Shown here in pieces: positions 1 to 12,089 of a DNA stretch of 64,000 nt (position 1 is its first letter; every line of letters begins with the position of its first letter). Below the pieces are notes generated by a model. It was not told where the DNA came from, did no database searches, and worked only from the letters and a program-made list of their open reading frames with translations. Made by a program: the position numbers and the translations under genes. The stretch covers positions 26,497,792-26,561,791 of the forward strand of contig NC_072892.1 of assembly GCF_027943255.1 (NCBI RefSeq). Reading direction: 5' to 3'. The stretch comes from Anastrepha obliqua (lineage: Eukaryota; Arthropoda; Insecta; Diptera; Tephritidae).

Positions 1-539
1 AAAAATATTAAGAAGCGCTTCACAGACCACAGCTTAAAAGTACTAACTGCAAATTTTACAATATCAATCATCATCGTCACCATCAGATGGATCATAGGAC
101 CTCATCTCACAATATTAGCATACGAGTAATATATTAATATTGCTTTAAAGATCATATGCGCGAATCTCATACACATCAAACCACAAATATTAAAACGGCG
201 AGTTTAGTTCCCTTTTGGGAATTTCAAGGTTAAATATGAAAATTTCATAAAAATGGTTTAGCGCGATGTTCACAGGCTGAATGGGCACGATTGATTTGTG
301 TTATTTGCAATTTTATTAAGATATGACGCCTTCTTTGACGTCTTTTCTGGTTCTGTTTTTTGTGTTTTTAATTTCGCAGTCTTAACCGAATGTTGCCCAA
401 AGGAATCCAAGCGGTGCGGCTCAACATCACTTCTAGTCTCTTCTGCGCGCTAATTCCTGAATCTGGAACGGAATCATCTGGGTTGTCTTGCTTTCTCGAG
501 GCCTAAGCTTACATATCTGAAACCTCACTTTTGTCGACG
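1..539. other. Unassigned sequence, no gene recognised
   Basis: I see no open frame, terminal repeat or known motif here. The mariner relic to the right fades out near base 540, and its lost 3' part could once have lain in this stretch, but no transposase motif can be read in it. Confidence 0.5.
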
Positions 540-1267
540 CATGAGTGAGGTGCGATAAAGCTTGTATTATAGCCGGCTGTGGCCCATTCCGGCCGCTTTT
601 CTTTGAGAACTCGATTAAAACGCATTCGCTGCATTCGGTAACGATCGCCAGTGAAGGTTTTAGATGATTTAAGGAGTTAATAACTTCATAAGGAGTTCAA
701 AGCCCTTCTAAGCTTTGAAGCATGAATATTTTTTTTCGCAGTCGATGGACCTGGTTCATCTGGGGAGCTCCAACAATTTCGGCGCTTGGGGTTGTCATAA
801 TAGATCCATTTTTCATCGCCAGTGGCGATGCGATGCAAAAAACCTTTTCTTTTCTGCCGTTCAAGAAGTATCTCACACGTCACCAAGCGCCTCTCCATAT
901 ACCTCTCCTTCAATTGATGTAGTACCCAGTTACCTGCTTTCGGGACTATTCCCATTGCGTGAGAACGTTTACCGACGGTTGAACTGTCGACATGCAACTT
1001 TGTAGACATATCATCGTGGGTTCGACATGCGTCTTCATCCAGTAATTGTTGTAGTAGAGTATCTTCTAATTTCTTCGGTGCCCCTTCGTGATGACTCACT
1101 TTAAAATTGCCACTTTGGAAGCGTCGAAACCACTCTTTACAAGTTGTATTTTATGGAGCGTGATTATTGATCAATATACGACACGTTTCAGCTGCACTTT
1201 TCTTTAAAAGGTAATAATGAAGCTTGATTTCCAGCAAATGCGGTTTTTTCGGGACGAACGTAGACAT
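540..1267 (-). pseudogene. Mariner transposase relic (DD34D type)
   Basis: The minus strand reads as a mariner transposase that cut and pasted a DNA transposon. It opens at 1267 with MSTFVPKKPHLLEIK and continues through AAETCRILINNHAP, one stop codon, CKEWFRRFQSGNF and VSHHEGAPKKLED, which form the two helix-turn-helix DNA-binding modules. The first catalytic aspartate is kept in ATGDEKWIYYDN (about 850-800). Past about 715 the frame breaks; a shifted piece TFTGDRYRMQRMRF near 600-650 matches the conserved region before the second catalytic residue. The second and third aspartates are not found, so the gene is dead. No inverted repeats could be placed. The N-terminus resembles the copy at 55.4 kb. 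Confidence 0.82.
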
Positions 1268-1443
1268 TTTTGACGTCAGATAAAAAAGGATGCTTACGCT
1301 TCAAACGAATGTCAACTACTACAATCGAGACCTCACGTATACACCTTCAAATCACCAGTATATAACTATAGCGAACACAAAAATAGTATCAGCAGCGACA
1401 CCTGTTTTAAGAGGGCGGAAACTTATTCCCATACCCTATATAT

Positions 1444-2125
1444 AGGGTGATTTTTGAAGAGCTATAGAAAAGTTTTTCAAAAACAGCCGTAAAATTCATA
1501 AAAATGCATGCAATTGTTTTTTAACTCGATAGTACAGTCCATATAATTTAATGTTTGAAGATTATTTCATGCAAATGTTGACCGCGACTGCGCTTCAAAT
1601 GGTCCATCCGCTTAGTCCAATTTTGGCATACTCTTTCCAATGTTTCGGTCGGTATCTCCCATATAAATGCATTAATGTTGTCTTCAGTGCGTTAATTGAA
1701 GCAGGCTTGTCTGAATAGACATGAGCTTTAACATAGCCCCATAAAAGATAATCTAGAGGCGTTATATCGCACGATTTGGGTGGCCAATTGACAGGTCCCG
1801 GCCGTGAAATAAAATGTTGCAATTCTTCTGGCTGATCTTCACTCCAAAATCGACAATTCTGCTTATTTACGTACCCATTGATCCAAAAATGAGCTTCCTC
1901 GCTGAACACAATTTTTCGATAAAAAAGGTGGATCTTAAACTTTCTTAACAGAACACGCATTTTTATAATAAAATTTAATGATTTGCAAGCGTTGATCGTT
2001 TGTAAGACGATTCATGGCGAAATTATAGACCAAACTGAAGATGTTTGACAGTGAAACAAAACACGAAACGTGCGTCAGCTGTTTATACCAACTATTTTAA
2101 AAGATATTAGCTAAAAAATCACCCT
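1444..2125 (-). mobile_element. Internally deleted Tc1/mariner element with inverted ends
   Basis: Terminal inverted repeats AGGGTGATTTTT (1444-1455) and AAAAATCACCCT (2114-2125) flank about 680 bases, with TA-rich flanks as expected for TA-targeting elements. Inside, on the minus strand (about 1960-1595), lies a DDE-domain fragment: IVFSEEAHFWINGYVNKQN (first catalytic site, with Glu-Glu where Asp-Glu is usual), then PPKSCDITPLDYLLWGYVKA (third catalytic site). The second site is missing, so the middle is deleted. Autonomous relatives of this insect family are about 1.3 kb, from memory. A relic of what I take to be the same family is at 32.1 kb. Confidence 0.8.
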
Positions 2126-2135
2126 TTATATTTAT

Positions 2136-2340
2136 AATTTTTGCTTACACCCTTTTTGGGTGTTTGGCCGAGCTTTTCCTCCCTTTTGTGGTGTGCGTCT
2201 TGTTGTTATTTCACAAACGAAGGGACTTGCAGTTTACGCCACCTCCGAACGGCAGGTGGTTTTTATGAGAAGCCTTTTCATGGCAGAAATACACTTGGAG
2301 GTTTGTGACGAGAAGCGTCCGCTAGTAGAAGCCTTCAGTT
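2136..2340 (-). repeat. tRNA-derived SINE, copy 1 (tail and body)
   Basis: The shared body of the SINE family runs on the minus strand. Recognisable blocks on the plus strand are TTTGGCCGAGC (near 2164), GTGGTGTGCGTCTTG (near 2189), CTCCGAACGGCAG (near 2243) and CATGGCAGAAATACACT (near 2279). The tRNA-like head is absent. The 3' end (TTGCTTACACCC on the plus strand) sits directly beside the right end of the deleted mariner, which therefore probably landed in or next to the AT-rich SINE tail. Confidence 0.75.
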
Positions 2341-2351
2341 CAATTGAATGA

Positions 2352-4015
2352 AATTAGTTTCAAGAACTTTTATTTATATCTATACCATAACAAGACATTG
2401 CTTTAAATTGATTTCTAGAATTCTTCACCTTTCAAAGCCACATTTAAAACCTCTAAAAGTGGTTTATAAAATCTTTCAAATGTTTCCAAATAAATTTGTA
2501 TGTCCTTTTTCCTTCCGATTTTTCGGCTCATTCATGGCCTTTTGCTTTACTCGGTAGATTTCATTCGCAAATGCGCTTAATTTCTACACTTCAAACTGCC
2601 ACCGCATGCGTGCACTGATATGCTAATCACTTCCTTGCTCTATCGCGCCAATCCCCTGCCTACAACTTGCCGGCTGGTGTAAAACGTTTTCTCAGATTTG
2701 CAAGAAAGAGTAAATAAGCCAACCAGTTAAGTTGTTAAGAAAGAATGAATAATGAAAAATTGGAAGAAGAGAAGAGCATTTTATAAATGCACTTAATAAG
2801 GTAAAATGCAACAATAACAAAAACAAAAGCAAACGCAAAAACATTGAACAACTCCCATGCAATGCTGCGAATGAGGGCGAGCGAAAGAGGGGAAGGCTTG
2901 ATGTAGGCAATCCGGTTGCTTGCCTACAGATGTATGTATGTATGTGTGTATGTCTGTGTGTATATATGTATGCTGTATACCTAAATGTTTGCGTACTGCT
3001 TTTCTCCCATTCAATAAATCATTTATGAAATATGACTTTATTCATTATTTGACTTAATTTCTTCCTTTTTTCATACTCTTGTGCCCATACATATTTTTTT
3101 TATTGTCTTGATTCTTTTGCTTGTTTTCGCATACAGCCAATGGGGCTAACGTGCAAATAAGAGCTGCTCACACTTAGCAGACGGCGTGCCACATCTTCTC
3201 TACATCGCAGTGAGCCGCCGATCGTCGACTATTTGGCGGCATGGTTCGCTCCAGTTGCGCCGAGCGCTCATTACAATTTCATTTAATTTTGTTTATAATA
3301 ATGCAAAAGCTGTGGTTGCAATAATAGCGACAGCACACAATTACATACACTAATTATACATACACATATACATAGATACGTTTGGTGTATATGAAATAAA
3401 ACAGAAATTTAAGCAAATAGAAGAAGTAAAATTAGATGGATGCATCAGCTACGGTAAGTTTAGTGCATGGAAAAGAATGTGATTTTCATAAAAATGATAT
3501 TTTTCAAACTTATTTATGTGAACTCGTCGGAAGCACTGCACTGTTCTGATGTGTGGTAATGTGTTTAGGCAATCAGCATTAAGAATTCTCTCAATGAGCG
3601 CAACAACAATGCGGCTTGCAAAAAATATTCATAGTTAAAACTTTATAAATATTTAGAAACTTTTCCCTTATAAGAAAAATTGCTGTTGTCTGCTTTCATC
3701 GCTTAATGACTACGAGCTTCGACTGGCCGGCGGTGTATCTCACAGACTGGTGGGTGGTTTAAAGTCTAAGGCAAAGCAAACTGTGCATGTATGTAGGAGT
3801 TTTAACGTATCACCCAGTAGAACCTAACGGACTTTCTAACATACACTTATAGAACTGTATCGGCAAAGAAGCAAAGCGACCGAAATGATACGGATTCCGA
3901 TGGAGACGGAAGTCAGAGAAGATGGGCAGCAGAGTTTGCGCTGCCGACTCGAATCGACCGGTCATAAATATTAATTCCGCAAAGTTAATATGTAAACAAG
4001 ACTCAGATAACACTT
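2352..4015. other. Unassigned sequence with a TATG/TG microsatellite
   Basis: No gene or transposon was recognised in this 1.7 kb. A TATG/TGTG microsatellite lies at about 2930-2970. The short open frames here are low complexity or lack any familiar motif. Confidence 0.5.
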
Positions 4016-4019
4016 AACA

Positions 4020-5095
4020 AGGTACACAGAATAGCCTGTCTGAGCGTAACGGGAGCAATGCGAACCTGCCCCACAGCGGCTTTAGGAATGGTCACTGGAC
4101 TCATTCCACTCTGTCTTGTCTCTCTGCCAAAGGGACGACAGTCAGTGCAGCCCTAGGGCTTCCTAATCTACTCCATCTCAAAAAAGGCAATCTTACAGGA
4201 CATGTAAGGATTCTGCGTTCAATCCGGAACTTTCCGTGCCTGGCAGTCCATAACAAGATGGAAAGGAAACTAGAATTCTCCATGAACTTCAAAATGGTCA
4301 TTAGTGACGGCTCAGCGTGGAGAAACAATGAAATATTCCTATTCCGCACAGGTGTGGTTTGCTTATGGGTCCAAAATGGAAGACGGTAGTGCCGGGGCTG
4401 AAATTGTCGGACCACATTTCATTTTCCAGACGGAGGCCCACGCCTTAGAGCTGTGTGTCAGAGAATGTCTACGGAGAGGCAGGCGCGGTGACAATATTAA
4501 CATTCTCTCTGACAGTCAAGCAGCTCTAAAATCGCTGGTTGGTCTGGGAATGTTTTAAAATTCTCAACACCCTAGCATCAAGAAATTTTGTTACGTTGAT
4601 GTTGGTTCCGGGACATGAGGGGCACGAAGGTAATGAAATTGTGGACACTTTAGCGAAAAAGGAGGCAAAGACTCCCTTCATAGGTCCCGAACCTTTCTGC
4701 GGGGTAAATAACAGCTTCAAAAGTGCCTCTCTGCGTGAGCAGGAACAACGAGGCCTAATCGATTACTGGAGAGTCCAATCGGGCATGCGGCAATCGAAAG
4801 GACTCATAGGTAGAACCAGAACGAATAAAGGCAGAAGCAATCATTAACCTAAGCAGAAAGGACATAAAACTTTACACTGAACTACTAACAGGACACTGTA
4901 AACTTAATTATTACATGAAAAAGATAGGTGCGATAGTAAACGATTTCTGTAGACTCCGCAAAGAGGCACAAGAAACGGCAGAACATATTCTATGCGACTT
5001 CCCAGCAGTGGCACGGCGCGGACTAAATTACCTGGGAAATAGAGCTATAGATCCAAACCTCCTGGTAGAAATTAAGCTTACAGCAGTTTTGGGAT
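4020..5095 (+). mobile_element. LINE fragment: RT C-terminus, RNase H, zinc-knuckle tail
   Basis: This is the 3' half of a non-LTR retrotransposon ORF2. LSVTGAMRTCPTAALG near 4050 is the typical segment after the RT thumb. An RNase H domain follows: WFAYGSKMEDG (first acidic site reads Y-G-S, the aspartate lost), TEAHALELC (Glu), ILSDSQAALKSL (Asp) and VPGHEGHEGNEIVDTLA (last Asp). Frame changes occur near 4540 and 4840. The end carries LLTGHC and the cysteine/histidine cluster CRLRKEAQETAEHILC. RNase H points to I, LOA or a related clade, not classical Jockey. The copy lacks its 5' end and is not functional. Confidence 0.8.
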
Positions 5096-5169
5096 TTACC
5101 TCACTCCTTCGTTGTGAATTTAAAATACCCGTTATATTAAGTTGCGTTATTGCTCGGACTCGGCTAAAA

Positions 5170-5243
5170 ACTGTAGGTCCCTCCATTTGTTGAACAACAT
5201 CAAGACGCTCGCCACAAATAAGAGGAGGAGCTCGGCCAAGCCC
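5170..5243 (+). repeat. tRNA-derived SINE, copy 2 (3' tail)
   Basis: The plus strand carries ACTGTAGGTCCCTCCATTTG, ACAACATCAAGACGC and AGGAGGAGCTCGGCCAA, the 3' body of the SINE family, lacking its head. It lies between the LINE fragment on the left and a Tc1 relic on the right. Confidence 0.72.
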
Positions 5244-5249
5244 AACGTA

Positions 5250-5520
5250 GTATCATCAAGAACTGTACGGAGTCGATTGTGCAACATGAACCTACGAGGT
5301 AGAATAGCTCGTAAAGCTCCTCTGTTTAAGCAAGTAAATTTAAGAAAGAGGAGTTTTGCTCAACGGCACAAGGCATCGTGTGGACCAGATGGTATGAAAA
5401 TGAAATTCTCACCTCGATTTACAAAACAAAAACAGTCAAGCACGGTGGCGGCAACATAATGATTTGGGGATGCTTCTCTTGGTATGCAGTAGGACCTATT
5501 CACGTTGGACGTTGGAACTC
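5250..5520 (+). pseudogene. Tc1-like transposase relic
   Basis: A short piece of a Tc1 transposase. TVRSRLCNMNLRGRIARKAP belongs to the second DNA-binding helix-turn-helix and linker. After a jump in frame and a deletion, RFTKQ...TVKHGGGNIMIWGCFSWYAVGPIH is the segment between the first and second catalytic aspartates. The first site (the usual SDESKF region) is gone, and nothing remains of the second and third. No inverted repeats were found. The fragment starts right after the SINE tail. Confidence 0.78.
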
Positions 5521-7410
5521 GTTGTACCAGTGTTTCACAGTGACTAAGTGTGGTGCTTGAACGCCAAAAGTCGAAGTAAGTTGATCAAAGCACTCCTGTC
5601 TTGATAATCCACGTTGAAACTCGTAGTAAATCATCGCATGGACGTTTTCACGAGTTAATTCCATCTACTGGGCTGAGATTAATTTTCGAACTCATTGAAA
5701 AAAGAACAAAGAGAGCTGGTAAGTGAAAACGTTATATGTAGATTTATGCTAAAAAATACGTAACTTTTCGATAAAAATATCGAAATACAGCTCATCACAC
5801 GTGGTCTTGCAAGGGTGTAAAATATAAAAGGCAGCCCTCGTATACTTGCAACAATGCTTCTAGAGTTCATAATTTCCTAAATATAATTTTTCGACTTATC
5901 AATGGTTAATAAATTCTTCCTGATTAAAACATATTCCTGTACTACTCGTATCAGGTACATGGACGAAACAAAAAACAGTAAAAAAATTACACTTGAATCT
6001 TGAACTACATAAAGTGGGAAGGCAAATATGAACGAGAAGAAATTCATATTGTCTTCCCACTACCCGAAGTGTGCATGAGAAAACATTCACACATACGCAG
6101 CTTCAGGATGCGAGAAGATCAACGCGATTAATAGCAAAGCCGCAGCCCACAACCAACTACAGCGTGAATACTACCATTACCTGGTCATTACAAATGTTAT
6201 TACGATTATTGGCATTATTATTATTACTATTTGTTTTAGCCTGAGGCGGGAATGGACATGGACTGGGCGATCACTTCATCGGTTCGATTGTGCACAGCCA
6301 TAGGACGCCCAATCGCGTTGTTTGTTGTGTGAGTGCTTGTCCGACGACGCCACCGCCGAGCGCTTATGGGAAATGCGGAAATGATCCGCCACAACTTTAG
6401 CGTAAGTAAAAACAAAAAATGGCAAACATATATTGTTTTCAGCCTAACTTTAAATATAGCTAAGCGCCAAGTAGACAGACAGATAGACGCAGCAGACACT
6501 ATTGCGTCGATTGCCGATCGTGGCACAGAGATCGTGCCGCACCACACCACAAACACTCTCTTGACCAAGTAAATCGCACGCTGCGGCTGTCTAACTGCTC
6601 TGATTCTTTTGCAAAAGGTGCGATGGCAGGCTGTGAATGGATTGAATTCTTCACTACAAATCCATCAATATACCGCATGGTACTCCATGTAGACATAGAT
6701 GTGCATGTGGATGTGGAAGTGTTGTTGGTTGTGGGTTATAGCGCCTAGACAACTACCTCAATTGCAACCCTGCATCTTAAACTTCGACTACTCCATCTCC
6801 GCCTACATCGAAGAGCGTTAAATAAAAAAAGAGCTGCAAGCGTTTTTTATGCGCTTCGTTGATTTTCTAAGCCTTGGCTGCCTAGGCAAGATGGACAGAC
6901 TGGTGTGTGTGATAGACATTGTGCGATGTTCTTTCTACTGAGGCAGCCTTTTCTCGTTACGATTAGCCAACTACTTTCATTGTTGTTTGCGCAAATATTG
7001 GGGCTATGGTATGATTTTTGCGGTCTAATATTGTTTTCTATTACTTTGCATTGTTGAGTTTGTGTGGGGAATGTTAAGTGTTTGTCGGTTATTGCGATTC
7101 TCTTGTTGGTTTTATTTTATGCTTTCTAGTTTGTTTGGTTTTGTTGTGCTGTTTTGGTTTCTATTTGGTTTCCACCCACTAAATGCGGTTCATAAATCAT
7201 CGCGATAACAAATTACCGCTTCCAATGGCGCGTTTAGTATTTGGGTGCTGGTAACTACTCGATATCCAGTGGTTAAACTCTTCCAGTTAGTGGGTAAAAG
7301 AGGCGCTATGCCCATTAACTGCACGACGCCAATGAGGGTACAGTGGACAGAAAAAGTATATGGACTGTTCGAAATTTGAAATCGATTAGATTGATTGAGC
7401 TGTAGTTGAT
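5521..7410. other. Unassigned sequence with one notable hairpin
   Basis: No coding sequence or mobile element was recognised in 1.9 kb. The only structured feature I see is the inverted repeat at 6013-6061, listed separately. Confidence 0.5.
6013..6061. other. Imperfect hairpin, about 18-bp arms
   Basis: AGTGGGAAGGCAAATATGAA pairs with TTCATATTGTCTTCCCACT across a 10-base spacer, with one bulge and one mismatch. It could fold in RNA or be a relic of a palindromic repeat. Nothing nearby shows that it is transcribed. Confidence 0.45.
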
Positions 7411-7415
7411 CCAGT

Positions 7416-8216
7416 TTGGGGAATAAGTTCGTAGCGTTTTTATATTTTCGTTTATTTTACAACGTTTTGTTTGCTGTTTGGCATAGGGTAAGTATTCATT
7501 CGATAGAATCTCTCTCTGCTCTACAAAACTTTGTTGATTGTATTTTTTAGTTATTTAATTTTTATTAGTTTTGAGGTTTAGAAATGGAATAGCCAGGAGG
7601 CAAAAATCAACATTTGCGACACGCTCTTCTTTGCTTTTCATCGAGGTCAAAAAGTTGCCGAAGCAGCCCGGGACATTTGCGATGTGTTCGGAGAAGGTGT
7701 CATAGACGATTCTACAGCACGGAAATGGTTTGCAAAGTTCAAAAATGCCGACTTTGATACCGATGACACGTCCCGCAGCGGAAAGTCTTCTGAGTTCGAT
7801 GAAGAACGTCTCAACTCACTTTTGAAGGACGACCGTCGCCAGACCAGTCGTGAATTAGCGGAAAAAATGAATTGCGATCATAAAACAATTCTCAATCAAC
7901 TTCATTCAATGGGATTTATCGAAAAATTGGGAGTCCTGAAGCCTGTGTGCCTCATGAGCTCAACGATAAAAATAAAGAAAGAAGGGAGTGGGTGGCTCCA
8001 GGAGATACGCCATAGTCGAGAGTCAAGTCGGATCCAATCCGAAGATCATGAGGCGTGTTTGGTGGGACTGGGAGGGCATGGTGCACTGAGGAATTCTCGA
8101 AAAGAATGACACGGTCAATAAGGAGTTCTCCATTACCCAGCTACAGCGTGTGAATGGGACTATTCCGCTGAAAAGCGCTGATCGACAGATAAAAACGCTA
8201 CGAACTTATTCCCCAA
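7416..8216 (+). mobile_element. Internally deleted mariner with perfect 27-bp inverted repeats
   Basis: The left end 7416-7442 (TTGGGGAATAAGTTCGTAGC...) and right end 8190-8216 are exact reverse complements over 27 bases. The right end is followed by a TA and the left preceded by a changed CA. The 801-base length is well below the roughly 1.3 kb of an autonomous mariner. The inside carries the N-terminal half of a transposase: HRGQKVAEAARDICDVFGEG, ARKWFAKFKN, DDTSRSGKSSEFDEERL and the second helix-turn-helix ending HSMGFIEKLGV. It then drifts out of frame before any catalytic aspartate. A transposase from a full copy could in principle have mobilised it. Confidence 0.88.
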
Positions 8217-8829
8217 CCTAATGAATGGTAGAGGATACGGTAATGCTTCGAATAAAGTAGATAAATTAAAAGCTAATTTGGCATGTAAGGAATTTATATG
8301 AGATCTGATTTAAATAATTTTTAAGATAAATCCCGCCCAAAGTTTCGGTTAGATTATTCTCAACAATATGTGATTCGGAATATTTTCTAGAAAGTCTCGG
8401 TTATGTTTCCGGATTATAACGGCATTGAAGAACAAGAAGGAGAAGATAGCTTAGAGTTTTTTTAGGAGGTTAAAACCAAAATGTCAAAAAACATTATTAA
8501 AGGCGTCATCGCACCAGTGGTATGTGGGGTATGGTCCCACGAACATTATAACACTCCTCCTTCTCGGCTGATTTTATCCGGGGACCACTGTAAACATTTC
8601 ATCAAGATGGAAACGCGTTAATGTTTATTGTCACAACCAGGTACCTGCGTTCAGGTTCCTCTCTTGTGGACGTATGGAGGGTTTGTGGTAACGATAGTAT
8701 CGACTCCTCCCACTGTTTTCATGAGTGGTTCTGGAAGAAATGGAGCATCGGAAAATTTGTCCTCTGTCTGATGTTATTGTGAGTGATTGACTCAAGTGTC
8801 TGCGTTTGTCGTCGTATTGCCCAGAAACA
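8217..8829. other. Unassigned sequence
   Basis: Nothing recognisable. The stretch 8640-8829 could be the 3' untranslated part of the R1-like LINE to its right, which reads leftwards, but I see no motif to prove it. Confidence 0.4.
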
Positions 8830-9850
8830 GTTCATTTCCATGTCATAGCTGCTGCTCGAATAGCATCCAACTTAGCGCATGTCTCGTATGAGATTGAGAA
8901 GACTATGTGAGTGTCGCAAAACTCATTCAAGTGTTGCACGTTCCCATGCGAAGCTATCACAATGAAAGGCCACGTGTTCCGCGCTTTCGATTGCTTTAGG
9001 ACAGCTTGTGCAAAATGGGCTATCTCCCAGCTGAAAGCGGTGGAGATATTCCATAAGTAGCCGTAGCCAGTGAGTATCTGCGTAAGGTAATAATCAGTAT
9101 CACCATGCTTTCTTTTCACCCACTCCTCGAGATGTGATATTAGCTTGTACATCCAACGCCTTTTAGGTGACTCTTCCCATCTTCCTTGCCATTTGTAGGT
9201 AGATCGCTCTCTCCCGATGGCTTTTTCGATGCGCATGAAATCTAATGCGCTCCGCCTGTGTGTGCGCACCACTCCCCGCATGTGGATATTCTTGGCTTCT
9301 GCCTTCTCTTCCCTTGCGGACCACCTATATTTGGTAAAATTTTTGTTAGAGCGCCCATTACAGCCGCTGCTTTGTTATTGACCGCTGCTAGATATTGCTT
9401 AAAGCACAATCTTGTGTCGATCATGACCCAAAGGTATTTTATTGCCTCCTTCGTCAGTATCTCGTGCCCACCAACTGAGAGTTTCATAGCCAATTCTTTT
9501 TTAAGCGCACATATCAGCACTGTCTCCGTTTTTGGGCTTCCAGCTTTAGGTCTGCATAGCTGGGCAACGCTGTAGTCTCGCTGCCGCTTCGCTGCGCTTT
9601 GTTTCTAGATGATCAAGTTGCTTGTCAACTACAATTAGCGCAATGTCGTCCGCATACCCTGCGATTGTTGTTTTACTCGGAAGTTCTAATTTCTGAACCC
9701 CGTCTTACATAGTATTCCAAAGAGTTGGTCCCAAAACAGATTCTGGTGAAACTTTTTCTGTGACCTTATTTGCTTCTGGGTCATTATCAGTATCATACCC
9801 CAGAATTCGTTTATTGAGATAGCTTCGAGAGTTATCATTATGTTGCAGGT
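8830..9850 (-). mobile_element. R1-clade-like LINE reverse transcriptase relic
   Basis: Minus-strand fragments line up as a reverse transcriptase: YLNKRILGYDTDNDPEAN (about 9830-9780), VSPESVLGPTLWN (motif 4, usually VPQGSVLGP), and AGYADDIALIVVDK with the catalytic YADD at 9646-9657. MKLSVGGHEILTKEAIKYL and NKAAAVMGALTKILPNIGGP come next, then the C-terminal block KRRWMYKLISHLEEWVKRKH and YYLTQILTGYGYL. The block order and the KWQ...RWM...LISHLEEW segment resemble R1-type site-specific LINEs. At least one stop (after LWNTM) and several frame changes kill it. Neither endonuclease nor ORF1 is present. Confidence 0.75.
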
Positions 9851-12085
9851 AAAGAGGTGGTAAGTGTTCCTCTTTTCCTGGGTAGTACTAATATTTTATT
9901 CGCAGTAAAGATAAAAGCGGCAGAAGCATTGCCAGCGAATGTTAAAATAACACAATTTTAACGACTTTATATTTGATTTCTTCCAGAAAGAGGTTATGTC
10001 GCTTGCTTTTGAAAGGCGTGACTTGAAAATAAACTCGCAACCTACAAATGAACGGGGGTAGGAAAGGTTTTATTTTAAATATCTGTAGATATAAACTATC
10101 ACTTATGTGGAACTCTTTGCATCTACTCACACTGAGTTCGTCAGAGGACGGCAGTCTGCCTCCGTACCGCTACGGAGGTTGGTAATCCTTCGATACCTGC
10201 TTTGATGCCTAAATTATGTGGGAACTGCTATAAAAGGAACACAGTTCGGCACATATGCAAGCACCCAAAAGGGTCCAAAAACTATGATTTATTCTAAAAC
10301 GTTACACTGTGAGACTTGTATACACATTGAAATTGCGATAGATCAATCTCATTCGCGCCAAACAGGCGCAACAAATTTAGCTGAAAAAAATCCGTCACTA
10401 AGTAGATGGAAGAGAAAAACTTAACAAAAAAGAAGAAAGCAGCATCAAGCGACGTCAAGGCAAGCAAATTGGTCTACGCAGCTCTTGAAATCAGCTCTAC
10501 AAGGCGCACTAGGCAGCTAGAAACTCAATACTCTTTCAAACTCCCCACTATGGCTTACCGCTTTTCCGTTGAAGCAAGCGATATGTAGCAAACGCTTGGC
10601 GCACGATTGACGTCGATGGTTTGGCTTCAGACGCGCGATCATTTCCTCTACTCATTTCGGGCGGTCAAATAGTGTATCCGCACATAGAATCTTCACTGCG
10701 TACGCGCCAGACATACTAGCAGACGACCAAACAGCCAGCTAGGCATGAACCGCTTCTAATGCAAGCAATGCCAATTCATAGCCAGTTAGACGGCTGGTCA
10801 GCGATTAATTTACTGATCTGCTAACGCTTAGAAGGTACTGGTATTTTCGCAGCAAAAACCAATGCTGATGCTTGGTCAGCTCGGGGTAAGTGAGCGCTAG
10901 CGCCGTTATTTCGTTGTGGTTGCAAGTGTGCCCGCTGTCTGGTAAACAAACTTACAATTTAGATTGAATTTATTTGTTCACAACCACGAATTCCAAACAA
11001 CCGCATTGGATGCCTTACAAGTGCCCCACCGCATGTGCTTACTGCATCTTTCTCTCCGACTGGATCTTTTGGCTTTGCAGCTTCTTTTGATTATTGTTGG
11101 TTTGTTGTTTGGTCTTTGTGGTAGTCGTGTCGGTGCACGCTTCTTCATTGAGATCTTCATTTCGCGATCTCTATGAGAACATCTTCAATGGGACGGCTGT
11201 TCACTCATTGCTCGCGCATAGAGAGCGGCGTTTGGCCAGTCGTTTATTTGACCCCGAAGGCCATATTGTGTAGTGCAGCCGCTGCTGATATGAAGTTTTT
11301 CTGGTCGCGTTCAAATTAAGTAGGGGTTCGTACGTTAAGGTTAAAAACTGATTGATTTTGCATCTATTTCTTTGTACCTTTTCTTTGCTGTTTTAAAAGA
11401 GCAGCCAAAGTAAAGTTTGATTATTTTGCTATTTTATCATAAAAGTGTATTTTGCTTTCTTGCTGAGCTGCACTTTTCTTGATTTACTGCGCGCTTTCCA
11501 TTCTCTTTATTAATCTAAGATTTCTAGATGGCAATTTTCGCTCCGTTCCGCTAGTTCAATGCTAACTTTATTAATTTCGTTTGTGATCATCCAAACAAAA
11601 CGTGAAGGCTTCAGCAGTGAAATCAATCGTTGCCGAAAATGTTGAAGGCATTCCTTTCCCTCGCATTCGACTCTCTCATTAGTTGTTGCGTTTATCTTGT
11701 ATGTCATAAAGTTCAGAGACAATAAATTTCGGTTTGAATTGATTTCTGATTAATAAGTATTTGATTCACAATTAAATGCAATAAAAGTGCTTACTTGTGA
11801 CCATAGAGGGAATTCATAAGAAGAGGCATGCAAGCTGCGTATTTGTGTAGATGAAATGTCTTAACTTTGAAGTATTTAATTCTCAACTGGCGTATGTATT
11901 AATTTGAGTACATATGATGGGCTGGCAAATTAAATAAGGTTTTTATCGTTCAAAGGACATGTTAGCATTTTTAGGCAGTTAACACCGTATTTCTCTGAGT
12001 ACAGATCTCTCTATCCGCAAACTGGAGTTTGACTGTCGTGTCAGGGCAATCTTTCGAAAAGGCAAGACTGCAACTAGAGAAAAAT
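9851..12085. other. Unassigned sequence
   Basis: No gene or mobile element was recognised in 2.2 kb. An 8-bp perfect stem (CCTCCGTA/TACGGAGG, 10159-10178) is the only small structure noticed. A stretch near 10210-10290 has spaced Cys/His residues but no convincing family match. Confidence 0.45.
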
Positions 12086-12089
12086 GTGT

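Noticed and set aside
10159..10178. 8-bp perfect stem-loop CCTCCGTA/TACGGAGG
   Set aside because: Stems of this size occur by chance in a 64-kb window, and nothing nearby suggests a terminator or regulatory role in a eukaryotic sequence.
10201..10424. Cys/His-bearing stretch that could suggest a zinc finger or piggyBac-type tail
   Set aside because: The spacing fits no known cluster, the frame is stopped, and no neighbouring transposase segment exists.
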